Source: Verrucomicrobiota bacterium (lineage in GTDB: Bacteria; Verrucomicrobiota; Verrucomicrobiia; Limisphaerales; UBA11320). From it: 64,000 bases of DNA. Numbering within the stretch: position 1 is the stretch's first letter; each line of letters begins with the position of its first letter. A program made the position numbers and the translations under genes. The notes beneath the pieces are model-generated. The model saw only the letters and a program-made list of their open reading frames with translations. It did not search any database and had not been told where the DNA came from. Where the stretch lies: assembly GCA_016199985.1 (NCBI GenBank), contig JACQFQ010000034.1:1-64000 (forward strand), given 5' to 3'. Of this stretch, positions 9,330-17,800 are shown in pieces.

Positions 9330-10622
9330 ATGAGAAGAGGATTTCTGATCTTTCCACTGATCACGCTTCTGGCAAGCCTGACTCAGGCGGGTGCTGACCA
9401 AGCCACCGCGATCGCCACGGTTTTCAGAGGACTTGTTTCGGGCATCACCGTCACTCACCCAGGAGCCGGATACACAATCGCTCCTTCTGTGAGAATTACA
9501 GGAGGCAACGGCAGCGGTGCAGCGGCTGCGGCTTTCGTAGAATCGGGGGCGGTGATCCAAATCATCGTAACAAGTGCGGGAAGCAATTACACGGCGGTTC
9601 CTGTGGTCGAGATCGATCCCCCCGCTTCGATGGAAATTGATCTCGTGGCACGGTTAACGGTGAGAGGAGCCTTGGGCAGCGTTCATGAGATACAGTGGGC
9701 TGAGAGTTTGGATGATCAGGCCGTGTGGACACACCTGACCAATGTCACCCTGCTGACAGCACAGGCCCAGGTGGTGGATTTGGCGACACCAACTCACGGA
9801 CATCGTTACTACCGCCGTGTGGAGTCAGGGACGCATTTTCCCGGAATGGTCTTCATTCCGCAAGGGACTTTTGTGATGGGGAGTCCAGCTTCAGAGAAGG
9901 AGAGAGACTCCGCTGAGACCCAGCATGCAGTCATCCTGACGAAGGGTTTCTGGATGGGGCAGAGGGAGGTAACGCAAGGGGAGTTTCTATCTGTGATCGG
10001 CAGCAATCGAAGCTACTTCAAGAATGGAGTAAACGCTCTCTCACCCGGCACAGGGGGCAAGGTGACCAATGAATTGCGTCATCCCGTGGAGCAAGTGAGT
10101 TGGATTGATGCAACGAATTACTGTGGGAAGCTGACGCAAAGGGATCGAGCTGCTGGCGTTATCCCAGTGGACTACGCTTACCGCCTGCCGACGGAAGCAG
10201 AGTGGGAGTATGCGTGTCGAGGCGGAACAACGAATGCTTTCAGCTTTGGGACGGCCATTCGACAAGGGATGGCGAACTTCTACACGCTGCAGGAGTATGA
10301 TTCGGCCGTCGGAAGCCAGAGCAAACCTGGGAATGTTCCGATTTATCGAACGATTGAAGTGGGTAGTTATGCTCCCAATGCCTTTGGACTTTACGATATG
10401 CATGGGAATGTGTGGGAGTGGTGCTCGGATTGGTACGGGAACTATCCGACTGGCGTAGTCACTGATCCTGTTGGTCCGACGTCGGGCGACGGCCGCGTGA
10501 TCCGCGGGGGCCATTGGGGCTACTCCGGCAGGGACTGCCGCGCAGCGCGCCGCTACGACTACAACCCGGACATCAGGGGCCACTCCGTTGGGTTCCGTGT
10601 CGTCCTCGCCCCAGGTCGGTGA
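9330..10622 (+). CDS. Secreted FGE/SUMF1-like protein with a retroelement-type variable C-terminus
   Basis: The start at 9330 places a signal peptide (MRRGFLIFPLITLLASLTQA) at the N-terminus of a 430-residue protein. Two short beta repeats follow (HPGAGYTIAP and SAGSNYTAVP). Next comes the recurring module with HRYYRRVESG, then an FGE-sulfatase/C-type-lectin-like domain from GMVFIPQGTFVMGS through RLPTEAEWEYACRGG and GNVWEWCSDWYG. Members of this fold oxidise cysteines in sulfatases or serve as ligand-binding scaffolds; here the role is open. From about residue 383 onward the codons change abruptly from T/A-ending to almost all C/G-ending. The segment GGHWGYSGRDCRAARRYDYN has NNC codons at nearly all exposed positions. 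That is what adenine mutagenesis of AAC codons by a diversity-generating retroelement would leave. Confidence 0.85.
   Translation: MRRGFLIFPLITLLASLTQAGADQATAIATVFRGLVSGITVTHPGAGYTIAPSVRITGGNGSGAAAAAFVESGAVIQIIVTSAGSNYTAVPVVEIDPPASMEIDLVARLTVRGALGSVHEIQWAESLDDQAVWTHLTNVTLLTAQAQVVDLATPTHGHRYYRRVESGTHFPGMVFIPQGTFVMGSPASEKERDSAETQHAVILTKGFWMGQREVTQGEFLSVIGSNRSYFKNGVNALSPGTGGKVTNELRHPVEQVSWIDATNYCGKLTQRDRAAGVIPVDYAYRLPTEAEWEYACRGGTTNAFSFGTAIRQGMANFYTLQEYDSAVGSQSKPGNVPIYRTIEVGSYAPNAFGLYDMHGNVWEWCSDWYGNYPTGVVTDPVGPTSGDGRVIRGGHWGYSGRDCRAARRYDYNPDIRGHSVGFRVVLAPGR
10478..10622 (+). other. Candidate DGR variable repeat (VR) at the 3' end of the FGE gene
   Basis: A sharp composition switch occurs near 10478. 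Upstream codons are mixed (GAT CCT GTT GGT); downstream they are CGC GTG ATC CGC GGG GGC. Within the tail, the codons at the positions that vary in DGR-diversified lectin folds are GGC TAC TCC GGC, GAC, TAC GAC TAC AAC, ATC and GGC CAC TCC. All are NNC, consistent with AAC in a template repeat. The tail ends VGFRVVLAPGR. An inverted pair CCCGCC (10623-10628) and GGCGGG (10644-10649) lies just past the stop, where known systems carry a hairpin. No template repeat, reverse transcriptase or avd gene is visible in the window. Confidence 0.5.
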
Positions 10623-10788
10623 CCCGCCGCCGCTGGAAGCTAAGGCGGGCAAGGCTCAGGCAGAACAGTCAGCGGAACGGAGCTGGAAGGACCAGCCGCC
10701 GCGAGGGACGAGCAAGGCTGAGGCCTGGGAGTGGCAATCAAGTAGTGTGATGGGTGATCTGCCCGGAGCCAGAGGACAGGATCTCCAG

Positions 10789-10869
10789 TATTCAAAGACA
10801 AGATTCCCCGCCGGATCGAAGTTTCGTTGAGGAAGTCTGCTACAGTAATTGCGACACTTTCACTGTAGC
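10789..10869. repeat. 81-bp dispersed repeat, copy 2
   Basis: This is the second copy of the sequence at 565-645, starting TATTCAAAGACA and ending ACTGTAGC. Here the terminal structure forms a perfect 8-bp inverted pair, GCTACAGT/ACTGTAGC. On the minus strand both copies share an open frame reading SVADFLNET or TVADFLNET followed by a conserved IRRGILSLNT. Whether that is translated is unknown. Confidence 0.8.
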
Positions 10870-11012
10870 AAACGGCTTGATAACCCTGAGGCGGCTGGGC
10901 CGCTTCCTCACGCATCAACAGTGACAATGATCAATGGAACCAGTGGTTTGGTGAGTTTTTATTGAAACGCGGTGAGACCTCTTGAAAGCGGCAAGGCTGA
11001 AATCCTAAGTCT
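10838..11012 (-). mobile_element. IS21-type 3'-end remnant, copy 3
   Basis: Positions 10870-11005 match the repeat at 6453-6590 closely (AAACGGCTTGATAACCCTGA, then GGCGGCTGGGCCGC, then TTGAAACGCGGTGAGACCTC). The terminal structure begins TGCTACAG at 10838. The istB-like part is cut shortly after GGCTGAAATCCTAAG, so less of the coding tail remains than at 6421-6648. Confidence 0.5.
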
Positions 11013-11020
11013 GCCGCGTC

Positions 11021-11218
11021 TGCCATTTCGCCACGCGCGCGCTCCACAACCGGCAATGCCGGGAACGTGAATACCCGACCCCAGCCCCGCCCGCAAGCCC
11101 GCGATTCGGAACCGCCAAAGCCCGCTCGGAAAAAACCCTGAGAATGCCCGCGAAAAACCGAACATGGTGGCGGCGGCCGTTTAAGACTCCAAGAAATGTG
11201 GAGCAGCGAGAAAACTTC
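11021..11218. repeat. Direct repeat copy B
   Basis: This 198-bp sequence is near-identical to 1-249 without the ~53-bp insertion. It lies immediately after the IS remnant and about 120 bp before the glucanase start. It marks the right border of the low-GC block; GC-rich housekeeping-style sequence begins just beyond. Confidence 0.9.
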
Positions 11219-11335
11219 CCCGCCGAAGCCCCGGGCTCAGCGGCGAGTCGTTGAGCGCGGCGGGATCAAACTGAATTCGCCGTTCGCGACGCGCTTTCTG
11301 GTCAATCGCCGACTCGACGAGTAGGGTTGCTCCCC

Positions 11336-12328
11336 ATGATGAACATCATTGGCGGCGCAATCGTTCCCGGCCTGGCCGTTCTCTGCCTGCTCACGAAGGG
11401 AACCCAGGCCATGGCGCAGGCGCCCCAGAAACCGGCCGCCGACCACGGCCCGCTTTACCGCCTGGTCAATCGGACCGGAAAGTTCGACGATGCCGAGTGC
11501 TTCTGGAGCCTGAACGACGGCAAGGAATGGCGCTCCTTCGCCCAGGAACCCACGGTGACTTGCCCGCATGGCAACGGACGTCTCTATTTCCGCCTCGGCG
11601 CCGCGCCCCGAAACCTTGACGACCGCGACGCCCGCTGGGACTTCATCGAGTACGCCTCGGAGAATAGCGAGACGTGGCACGGCAACACCACCCAGGTGGA
11701 CGCGTTCTGCATCCCCATCACGATCGAGATGGGCGGCAAAAGAGTCGGCATCGCCGGGTCCAGGCGCGCGCTCTTCGATCTGTTCCGCAAGGACGCGCCC
11801 GCGCCGTTCAAGAACTGCGTGAAGGGCGATGCGTGGATTCTTTCCCCGTGCCGGGCCACGTTCGGCGCCGGGGGCGCGGACGCCCGCTACTTCGACGCCT
11901 ACATCGACGAAGTGTGGGCGAAGTACGCGCAGGAAAGAAAGACGCCGAGCGGCAAATGGATCGGCAAGGTCGTGGACGGAGCGCTGACGTTCTCGCCCAT
12001 CGGCGCCGGAAAGCCGGTGATGTGCGCCCGCAAACCCACCACGCAGGACGCCTTCATGGGCACGGGCGTGCTCGCGACGAACCCCCAATTCTGCGCCGCC
12101 ATCAACCGTCATGTATTGGCCGATCCCGCCGACTGGCACAACGCCGACGCTTTCTACAAAGCCGAACCTTGCAACTGGTACGCGAAGTTCTTTCACGAGC
12201 GCAGTCTCGGCAACAAAGCATACGGCTTCTGCTACGACGACGTGGCGGAACAGGCGGCTTACTTCTCCGGCAAAGGCGGGGAGGTCGTTGTCACCCTGCG
12301 CTGGGATTCGGAGCCGACCGGGAAATAG
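11336..12328 (+). CDS. Exported GH64-type beta-1,3-glucanase
   Basis: A 330-residue protein. An in-frame TTG lies at 11327, but ATG at 11336 or 11339 is preferred because AGTAGGG sits about nine bases upstream. A signal peptide covers roughly residues 1-27 (LAVLCLLTKGTQAMAQ). The body matches the GH64 pattern: GNTTQVDAFCIPITIEMGGK, FDAYIDEVWAKYAQ, QDAFMGTGV, and CNWYAKFFHERS followed by YGFCYDDVAEQ. GH64 enzymes cut beta-1,3-glucans such as laminarin or curdlan into oligosaccharides. Several extra cysteines suggest disulfides. It stands alone, converging on the aminotransferase gene, just outside the repeat-bounded block. Confidence 0.85.
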   Translation: MMNIIGGAIVPGLAVLCLLTKGTQAMAQAPQKPAADHGPLYRLVNRTGKFDDAECFWSLNDGKEWRSFAQEPTVTCPHGNGRLYFRLGAAPRNLDDRDARWDFIEYASENSETWHGNTTQVDAFCIPITIEMGGKRVGIAGSRRALFDLFRKDAPAPFKNCVKGDAWILSPCRATFGAGGADARYFDAYIDEVWAKYAQERKTPSGKWIGKVVDGALTFSPIGAGKPVMCARKPTTQDAFMGTGVLATNPQFCAAINRHVLADPADWHNADAFYKAEPCNWYAKFFHERSLGNKAYGFCYDDVAEQAAYFSGKGGEVVVTLRWDSEPTGK

Positions 12329-12330
12329 AG

Positions 12331-12360
12331 CGCCAGACGGTCAAGGCCATTGCGTGGCGC
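12331..12360. terminator. Possible bidirectional terminator hairpin
   Basis: GCGCCA (12331-12336) and TGGCGC (12355-12360) form an inverted pair in the 57-bp gap between the convergent glucanase and aminotransferase genes. The loop is long and there is no T-run, so this is only suggestive. Confidence 0.25.
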
Positions 12361-12385
12361 GGCCGGCGTTGGCACTTCCCTCCCC

Positions 12386-13246
12386 TCACCGCGCCGGCTT
12401 CGTCTCCTCTTCGACCAGCGCTTCGAAGTCGCGCCAGAGTTTCGCGACCTTGTCGGAACGCGGCAGCGGGGTTCCGTCCACGGACCCCAACTCCACCACG
12501 CCTTGCGAGCTCATGGTGAGAAACGCGCCTTCAACGCCGCCCAAGCCCTCGGGACGCAGGGAGGCTCTTTCGAAGGGGATCGTCAATCGCTCGCAGACTC
12601 TCTCCAGCGTCCGCGCCGCCACGCCGGGAAGCGCGCCGGCATCGGACGGCGGGGCGTGAACGCGTCCGTCCGAGATCCAGAAAAAGTTCGCGCCCGCGGC
12701 CTCGACCAGCTCGCCGCGCTCGTTCAGCAGCAGCGCTTCATCGGCGCCCGCGTCCTCCGCTTCCATGCGAGCGAGAATCTGGACGAGCTTGCTGGAGGTC
12801 TTGCTGCGGCTGACATCCTGCCCCGAAAGCAAACGCTGACGACTCACGTGAACACGCCAGCGCAACGGCTCCGCGCGAGGCCCGGCCTCGGAGGGAAACA
12901 CCGAGATCACGACAGTGGGGTGATCGGCGCCGCGCGCGGAGTAACCCCGGATCCCCACCCCGCGCGACACGGAAAGCCGGGCCAATCCGCGGCTCACATC
13001 ACAACAGCGAATGAGCTCGAGCGCCGAAGCGTGAAGCGAGTCGGCGGAAAAAGGACAACGCATTCGAAGGATTTCAAGGCCGCGTTCGAATCGCAGGACA
13101 TGGGCGGGCCAGCTGAAGACGCGTCCGTGGGCGACGCGCATGGTTTCAAAAAGCCCGTCGCCATAAAGAAATCCGCGATCCAGCACAGAAACCCGCGCCT
13201 CCGCCTCGGGGACGATGCGGCCGTTGAAGAAAACATGAGAGGCCAT
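12386..13246 (-). CDS. Class IV PLP aminotransferase / aminodeoxychorismate lyase-like
   Basis: A 286-residue fold-type IV PLP enzyme. Conserved features are DRGFLYGDGLFET (23-35), a PLP-lysine candidate K149 in SRSKTSSKLVQILAR, and E182 in GELVEAAGANFFW. The sequence is closest in style to PabC, which releases pyruvate from aminodeoxychorismate to give p-aminobenzoate for folate. Branched-chain or D-amino-acid transaminases share these motifs, so the substrate is not fixed by sequence alone. It lies nine bases after the response-regulator stop on the same strand, so the two are probably co-transcribed. Confidence 0.8.
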   Translation of the reverse strand: MASHVFFNGRIVPEAEARVSVLDRGFLYGDGLFETMRVAHGRVFSWPAHVLRFERGLEILRMRCPFSADSLHASALELIRCCDVSRGLARLSVSRGVGIRGYSARGADHPTVVISVFPSEAGPRAEPLRWRVHVSRQRLLSGQDVSRSKTSSKLVQILARMEAEDAGADEALLLNERGELVEAAGANFFWISDGRVHAPPSDAGALPGVAARTLERVCERLTIPFERASLRPEGLGGVEGAFLTMSSQGVVELGSVDGTPLPRSDKVAKLWRDFEALVEEETKPAR

Positions 13247-13255
13247 GCGTTCTGT

Positions 13256-13936
<681 letters not shown>

Positions 13937-14215
13937 GCGGGCAGCCATTTGAAAACCACGGCGCAGGCTGCCACCTCTCCGCAGGTTTGGCCACACTGGT
14001 TTGAGCGCAAGATCCGGGTCGCGTCAGTCCGGTTGCCGGGAGAAAGGGGTTGTCAAACAACGCCGCGCCATTGCGGCTTGATGCGCCGCTTGGAAAATCT
14101 TCTTGGAATAGAGTGAAGTGATCCACGGATAACCCGCCCCTTCGTCCCCCTTCTTTTAAAGTCTTCTTCATTGCCAACACAGTTCCTCACACTACTATTC
14201 ATCTGACTAGTCTTT
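13937..14215. other. Divergent intergenic region upstream of the S24/polymerase operon
   Basis: This ~280-bp interval separates the minus-strand response regulator from the plus-strand S24 gene. Besides the promoter candidate listed separately it contains no supported gene. I looked for LexA-box forms (CTGT-N8-ACAG, GTTC-N7-GTTC, GAAC/GTTC palindromes, TGTTC-N4-GAACA) and found none convincing. Confidence 0.5.
14171..14212 (+). promoter_or_regulatory. Candidate promoter with palindrome at the start site of the S24/polymerase operon
   Basis: TTGCCA at 14171-14176 and TACTAT at 14193-14198 are separated by 16 bp, a reasonable sigma-70-type pair. The 8-bp palindrome GACTAGTC (14205-14212) covers the expected start site, only a few bases before ATG at 14216. 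There is no visible Shine-Dalgarno, so the message could be nearly leaderless. The palindrome could be an operator, but it is short and not a known LexA box. Confidence 0.4.
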
Positions 14216-14758
14216 ATGAAACCGCTTACTCACCGACAGCAGGCGATGAAAGCCGCGGCCGATCATGTCACGGCCCTCAAGCGCAAAGGCGCGCTCGCCG
14301 GACATCCCCGTCGCGCCCGGGCTCTCGCGCCCCGGCCTTCCGTCCATGCGCTGCGACATCCCATCGCCCACATCCCCCTGTTCGGATCCATCTCGGCGGG
14401 GTTCGCGGAGGATCGATCGCAGGAGGCTGAAGGCTGCGTCTCCGTCGACATCGCGAGCCTCGGGATCCGCCCCACCCCGCGCACCTTCGCCCTCCGCGTT
14501 CAGGGCGATTCGATGATTGGACGCCACATCGTCTCGGGCGACATCGTCGTGCTGGAGCATGGCATGTCGCCGCGTCCGGGCGACGTGGTTGCCGCGTTGA
14601 TCGACAACGAGAGCACTCTCAAAACGTACCTGGTGCAAAGGAACAAGCCCTTCCTGCGCGCCGAAAACCCCAAATACCCCGACCTCATCCCCGCGCAGGA
14701 GCTCGTGATCCAGGGCGTCATGAAAGCGTTGATTCGAAAAGTGGATTCGAAGGGCTAG
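14216..14758 (+). CDS. LexA/UmuD-like S24 self-cleaving protein with shortened DNA-binding part
   Basis: A 180-residue protein. The C-terminal S24 domain has the cleavage pair A61-G62 in GSISAGFAED, nucleophile S99 in VQGDSMIGRH and general-base K136 in ESTLKTYLV. Spacing between Ser and Lys is that of E. coli LexA. RecA-stimulated self-cleavage is therefore expected. The N-terminus keeps the LexA opening (MKPLTHRQQ) and what looks like the end of the third LexA helix (ADHVTALKRKGAL), but the region between them is missing. Cleavage comes about 24 residues earlier than in E. coli LexA. It could be a UmuD-type polymerase accessory derived from LexA, or a repressor with altered DNA binding. It lies 46 bp upstream of the polymerase fusion and is probably co-transcribed. 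Confidence 0.85.
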   Translation: MKPLTHRQQAMKAAADHVTALKRKGALAGHPRRARALAPRPSVHALRHPIAHIPLFGSISAGFAEDRSQEAEGCVSVDIASLGIRPTPRTFALRVQGDSMIGRHIVSGDIVVLEHGMSPRPGDVVAALIDNESTLKTYLVQRNKPFLRAENPKYPDLIPAQELVIQGVMKALIRKVDSKG

Positions 14759-14804
14759 CGCCGCGCGACGTTTTTTTCCATCCGTCATTCGCCGCTCGCA
14801 GCGC

Positions 14805-17800
14805 ATGCGATCGATTGTTCATCTGGACGCCGACGCTTTCTTCGCGTCCGTCGAGCAAGCCGCCGACTCCCGGCTGCGCGGGCTGCCCGTGGCGGTGGGC
14901 GGCGAGCAGCGGGGCGTGGTCGCCTCGGCGTCGTACGAGGCGCGGCGATTCGGCGTCCACACCCCCATGCCGACCAGCCGCGCGCGCAAGCTCTGCCCGC
15001 GGCTCATCGTTCTTCCCGGCGACTACGAGAAATACGAGCGCTTCTCCCAATGGATGTTCAGCTACGCCTACGACTTCACGCCGGACGTGGAAGTGACGTC
15101 GATCGACGAGGGTTATCTCGACCTCACCGCGACCCGCAAAAACCCGCTCCTCATCGCGCAAATCCTGCGTGACGCGATTCGGCAGTCGTTGAAAATCACG
15201 GTCAGCGAAGGCGTCGCGTCGAACAAGCTCGTCAGCCAGATCGCGTCGAAGCTCAACAAGCCCGCCTCGCTGGCCTCGGTGCCCGCCGGGCATGAAGCGG
15301 GCTTCCTGCGTCCGCTCCCGAATCGATGGCTGCCGGGGGTGGGTCCCGTGATGGCGGGACGGCTCAACGCGGCGGGGCTCGCGCGCATCGGCCAGATCGC
15401 CGGAACGCCTGTCGAGCTGCTCGAGATGCTGGTCGGATCGCAGGCGCCGGGGATGAGTCAATTCGCCCTCGGCAGGGACGATCGCCCCATTCTCGCCGCG
15501 CGGCCCGCCGCCCAATCGTACAGCCAGCAGGAAACCTTCGCGCAGGATCAAACGGACGAGCCGTTCATCGAGGCCACGCTGCGCCGCATGGCCGACCACC
15601 TGATGGCCAAGGTCCGCTCCGACGCCAAGAGCGTTCGCACGGTCACCGTGCAGGTGCGTTACAACGACATGGATGAGGACCAGGCGGGCGAAAGCCTCCC
15701 GGAGCCCACGGATCTCGAGACCGATGTGTACAGCAGGCTCGCGATTCTGCTGCGGAAGGCGTGGCGGCGGCGCGTGAGCCTGCGACGCGTTTCGCTCAAG
15801 CTGACAAATGTGCATTCGGGCGTTTTCCGTCTCGCGCTGCCGCTGGATCGCTCCTCGCTGCAGGACGACGCCCGGCGTCGCTTGGCCCGGACCGTGGACG
15901 CGCTGCGCGAAGAGCGCGGCTATCAGGTGATCCGGCGCGGCCACGACTTCGTGAAACCCCCGCCGCCCGGCAACGCCGCCCCGCCCGCCTCCGCATCGAC
16001 ATCCGCTCGCGCGCCGGAGCCGCGTGGATTCGCGCTCGCGGAGTCGCCCGTCGCCGCCCTGCCCTCCTCCGCGCCCCAGGCCCAGGCCGAGGCTCAAGCC
16101 AAGCCCAAGGCCGTCGCGCCGCCTTGCCGAAAGCCCGCGCTCTTCGCGCCGTTGAGCGTTCGCAGCTATTACTCCTTTCTGAACTCCACTCTGTCGCCGG
16201 AAGCCATTGTGGCTTGGGCGCGGGATCAGGAGCTGCCTTGCGTGGCGCTCTGCGATCAGGGGCATCTGCATGGCGCGGCCGCTTTCGCGGCGGCGGGCAA
16301 AGCGGCGGGCATTCCCACGGCGATCGGAGCGGAGCTGACTCTCGGAGGGCGCCGCATCCAGCTGTACGTGGAAAACGCCAGGGGCTACGCGAATCTCTGC
16401 CGCCTCCTCTCGCGCCCCGATCGCGGCGCGCTCCGACTCGAAGAGCACGCAACCGAAGGCTTGCTGGCTCTTTCATCGAACATGGACTGGGCGGATCTGT
16501 TCCCGGACCGCTTCTACGCGCCCGCGACCTCGTCCGAAGCGCTGCGCCGGCGCCCGATCCCCGCTTCGATTCCGGTGGCGGCGGTGCGTCCCGCGCATTA
16601 CGCGAAGCCCTCCGATCGGTGGAAATACGACGTGGCGCAATCGATCCGAACGCTCACGCTGCTTCGACAGAAGCATCCGGACAAGCAGCTGGGAGGCGCC
16701 TTCCATCTGTGCGGGGCGGCGGAGATGGAGGCGCGGTTTCGCGATCATCCGGAAGCGCTCCGAGGCGCCCGCGATTTCGCGGAGCGCTGCGCCGGGTTCC
16801 AGTTTCCCTTTGGCCCGCCCCAATTTCCGCCGTATCGACCGGCGAATGGCGCGTCAGGCCATGACTTTCTGCGCCAGCTGGTTTTCCAGGGGGTGCGACG
16901 TCGTTACGGGCCGCGCTCCGACGCGGTCCGCCCGCAGCTGGAGACGGAGCTCGAGATGATCCACGCCGTGGGCTACGAGGACTACTTCCTCATCGTGTGG
17001 GATCTGCTTCAGGAATGCCGGCGTCGCGGCATCGAGTGGATCACGCGCGGGTCGGCGGCGGATTCCCTTGTCTGCTATTGCCTCGAGATCAGCGGCGTCT
17101 GCCCGATCCGCTTCGATCTTTATTTCCGCCGCTTCCTCAACCCCGAGCGCATGGCGCTGAACAAGCTTCCCGACATCGACGTGGATTTCGCGCACGATCG
17201 CAAGGACGACGTCGTGGATCTGCTGTTCGAGAAATACGGGCCGGACCATTGCGCGGTGGTCGGAGGATTCTCGACATTTCTGGCGCGCAGCGCGGTGGCC
17301 GACGTCGCGAAGGCGCTCGGAGTGTCGGAACATCAGGTCCGCCGATTCACGGAGCATTTCCCATGGCATTTCCCCTCGTCGTCCGCGCGACGCCCCCAGG
17401 ACAGCGACCCCGGCGCTCCCGCCCCCCCCTGGGTGGACCGTCTTCGAGAGATCCCGGAGTGCGCGGACCTTCCGCTCGACGAGGAGCCTTATCGAAGCAC
17501 ATTGCTGATGGCGGAGTTTCTCGACGGATTTCCCCGCTATCCGAAGATGCATCCCTGCGGCGTGGTGCTGTCGCGCCAGCCGATCCACGAGCTCGCGCCC
17601 ACCTTTCTGTCGAGCAAGGGATATCCCACGACGCACTACGACATGGACGCGGTGGAGGCGATGGGACTGGTGAAGATGGACATCCTCGCGCAGGGCGGCT
17701 TGGCGGTGATGCGGGATGTGGAGAAAACACTGCGGAGCGAGGGCGTGCGCATCGATCGCGAGCGGTCCGAGATCGTCAGCGCGACGGATCCGGCGACGCC

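Larger units (their letters stand above)
10623..11335. other. Repeat-rich intergenic region closing the low-GC block
   Basis: In order this holds the sequence after the VR (10623-10788, GC-rich, no supported gene), the second 81-bp repeat (10789-10869), an IS tail (10838-11012) and direct repeat B (11021-11218). The 5' leader of the glucanase gene follows. The pieces are stacked with almost no unique sequence between them, suggesting successive insertions. No gene is supported. Confidence 0.65.

Noticed and set aside
3612-11012. Possible CRISPR: repeated TATTGAAACGCGG and GAGACCTCTTGAAAGCGG phrases
   Set aside because: Copies lie kilobases apart as single units with no spacers or cas genes; they fit decayed IS ends better.
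1-11335. Search for a DGR reverse transcriptase, avd or template repeat near the FGE gene
   Set aside because: No YxDD-type reverse transcriptase motif or AAC-rich match to the variable tail was found in the window, so only the target gene is claimed.
11237-12196. 319-codon minus-strand frame opposite the glucanase gene
   Set aside because: The plus strand has clear GH64 motifs and a signal peptide; the antisense translation has no domain.
13080-13095. T-loop-like GTTCGAATC suggesting a tRNA
   Set aside because: It lies inside the aminotransferase coding sequence with no cloverleaf around it.
13997-14215. LexA box upstream of the S24/polymerase operon
   Set aside because: None of the known box forms is present; only a short GACTAGTC palindrome was seen, which is too weak to call.
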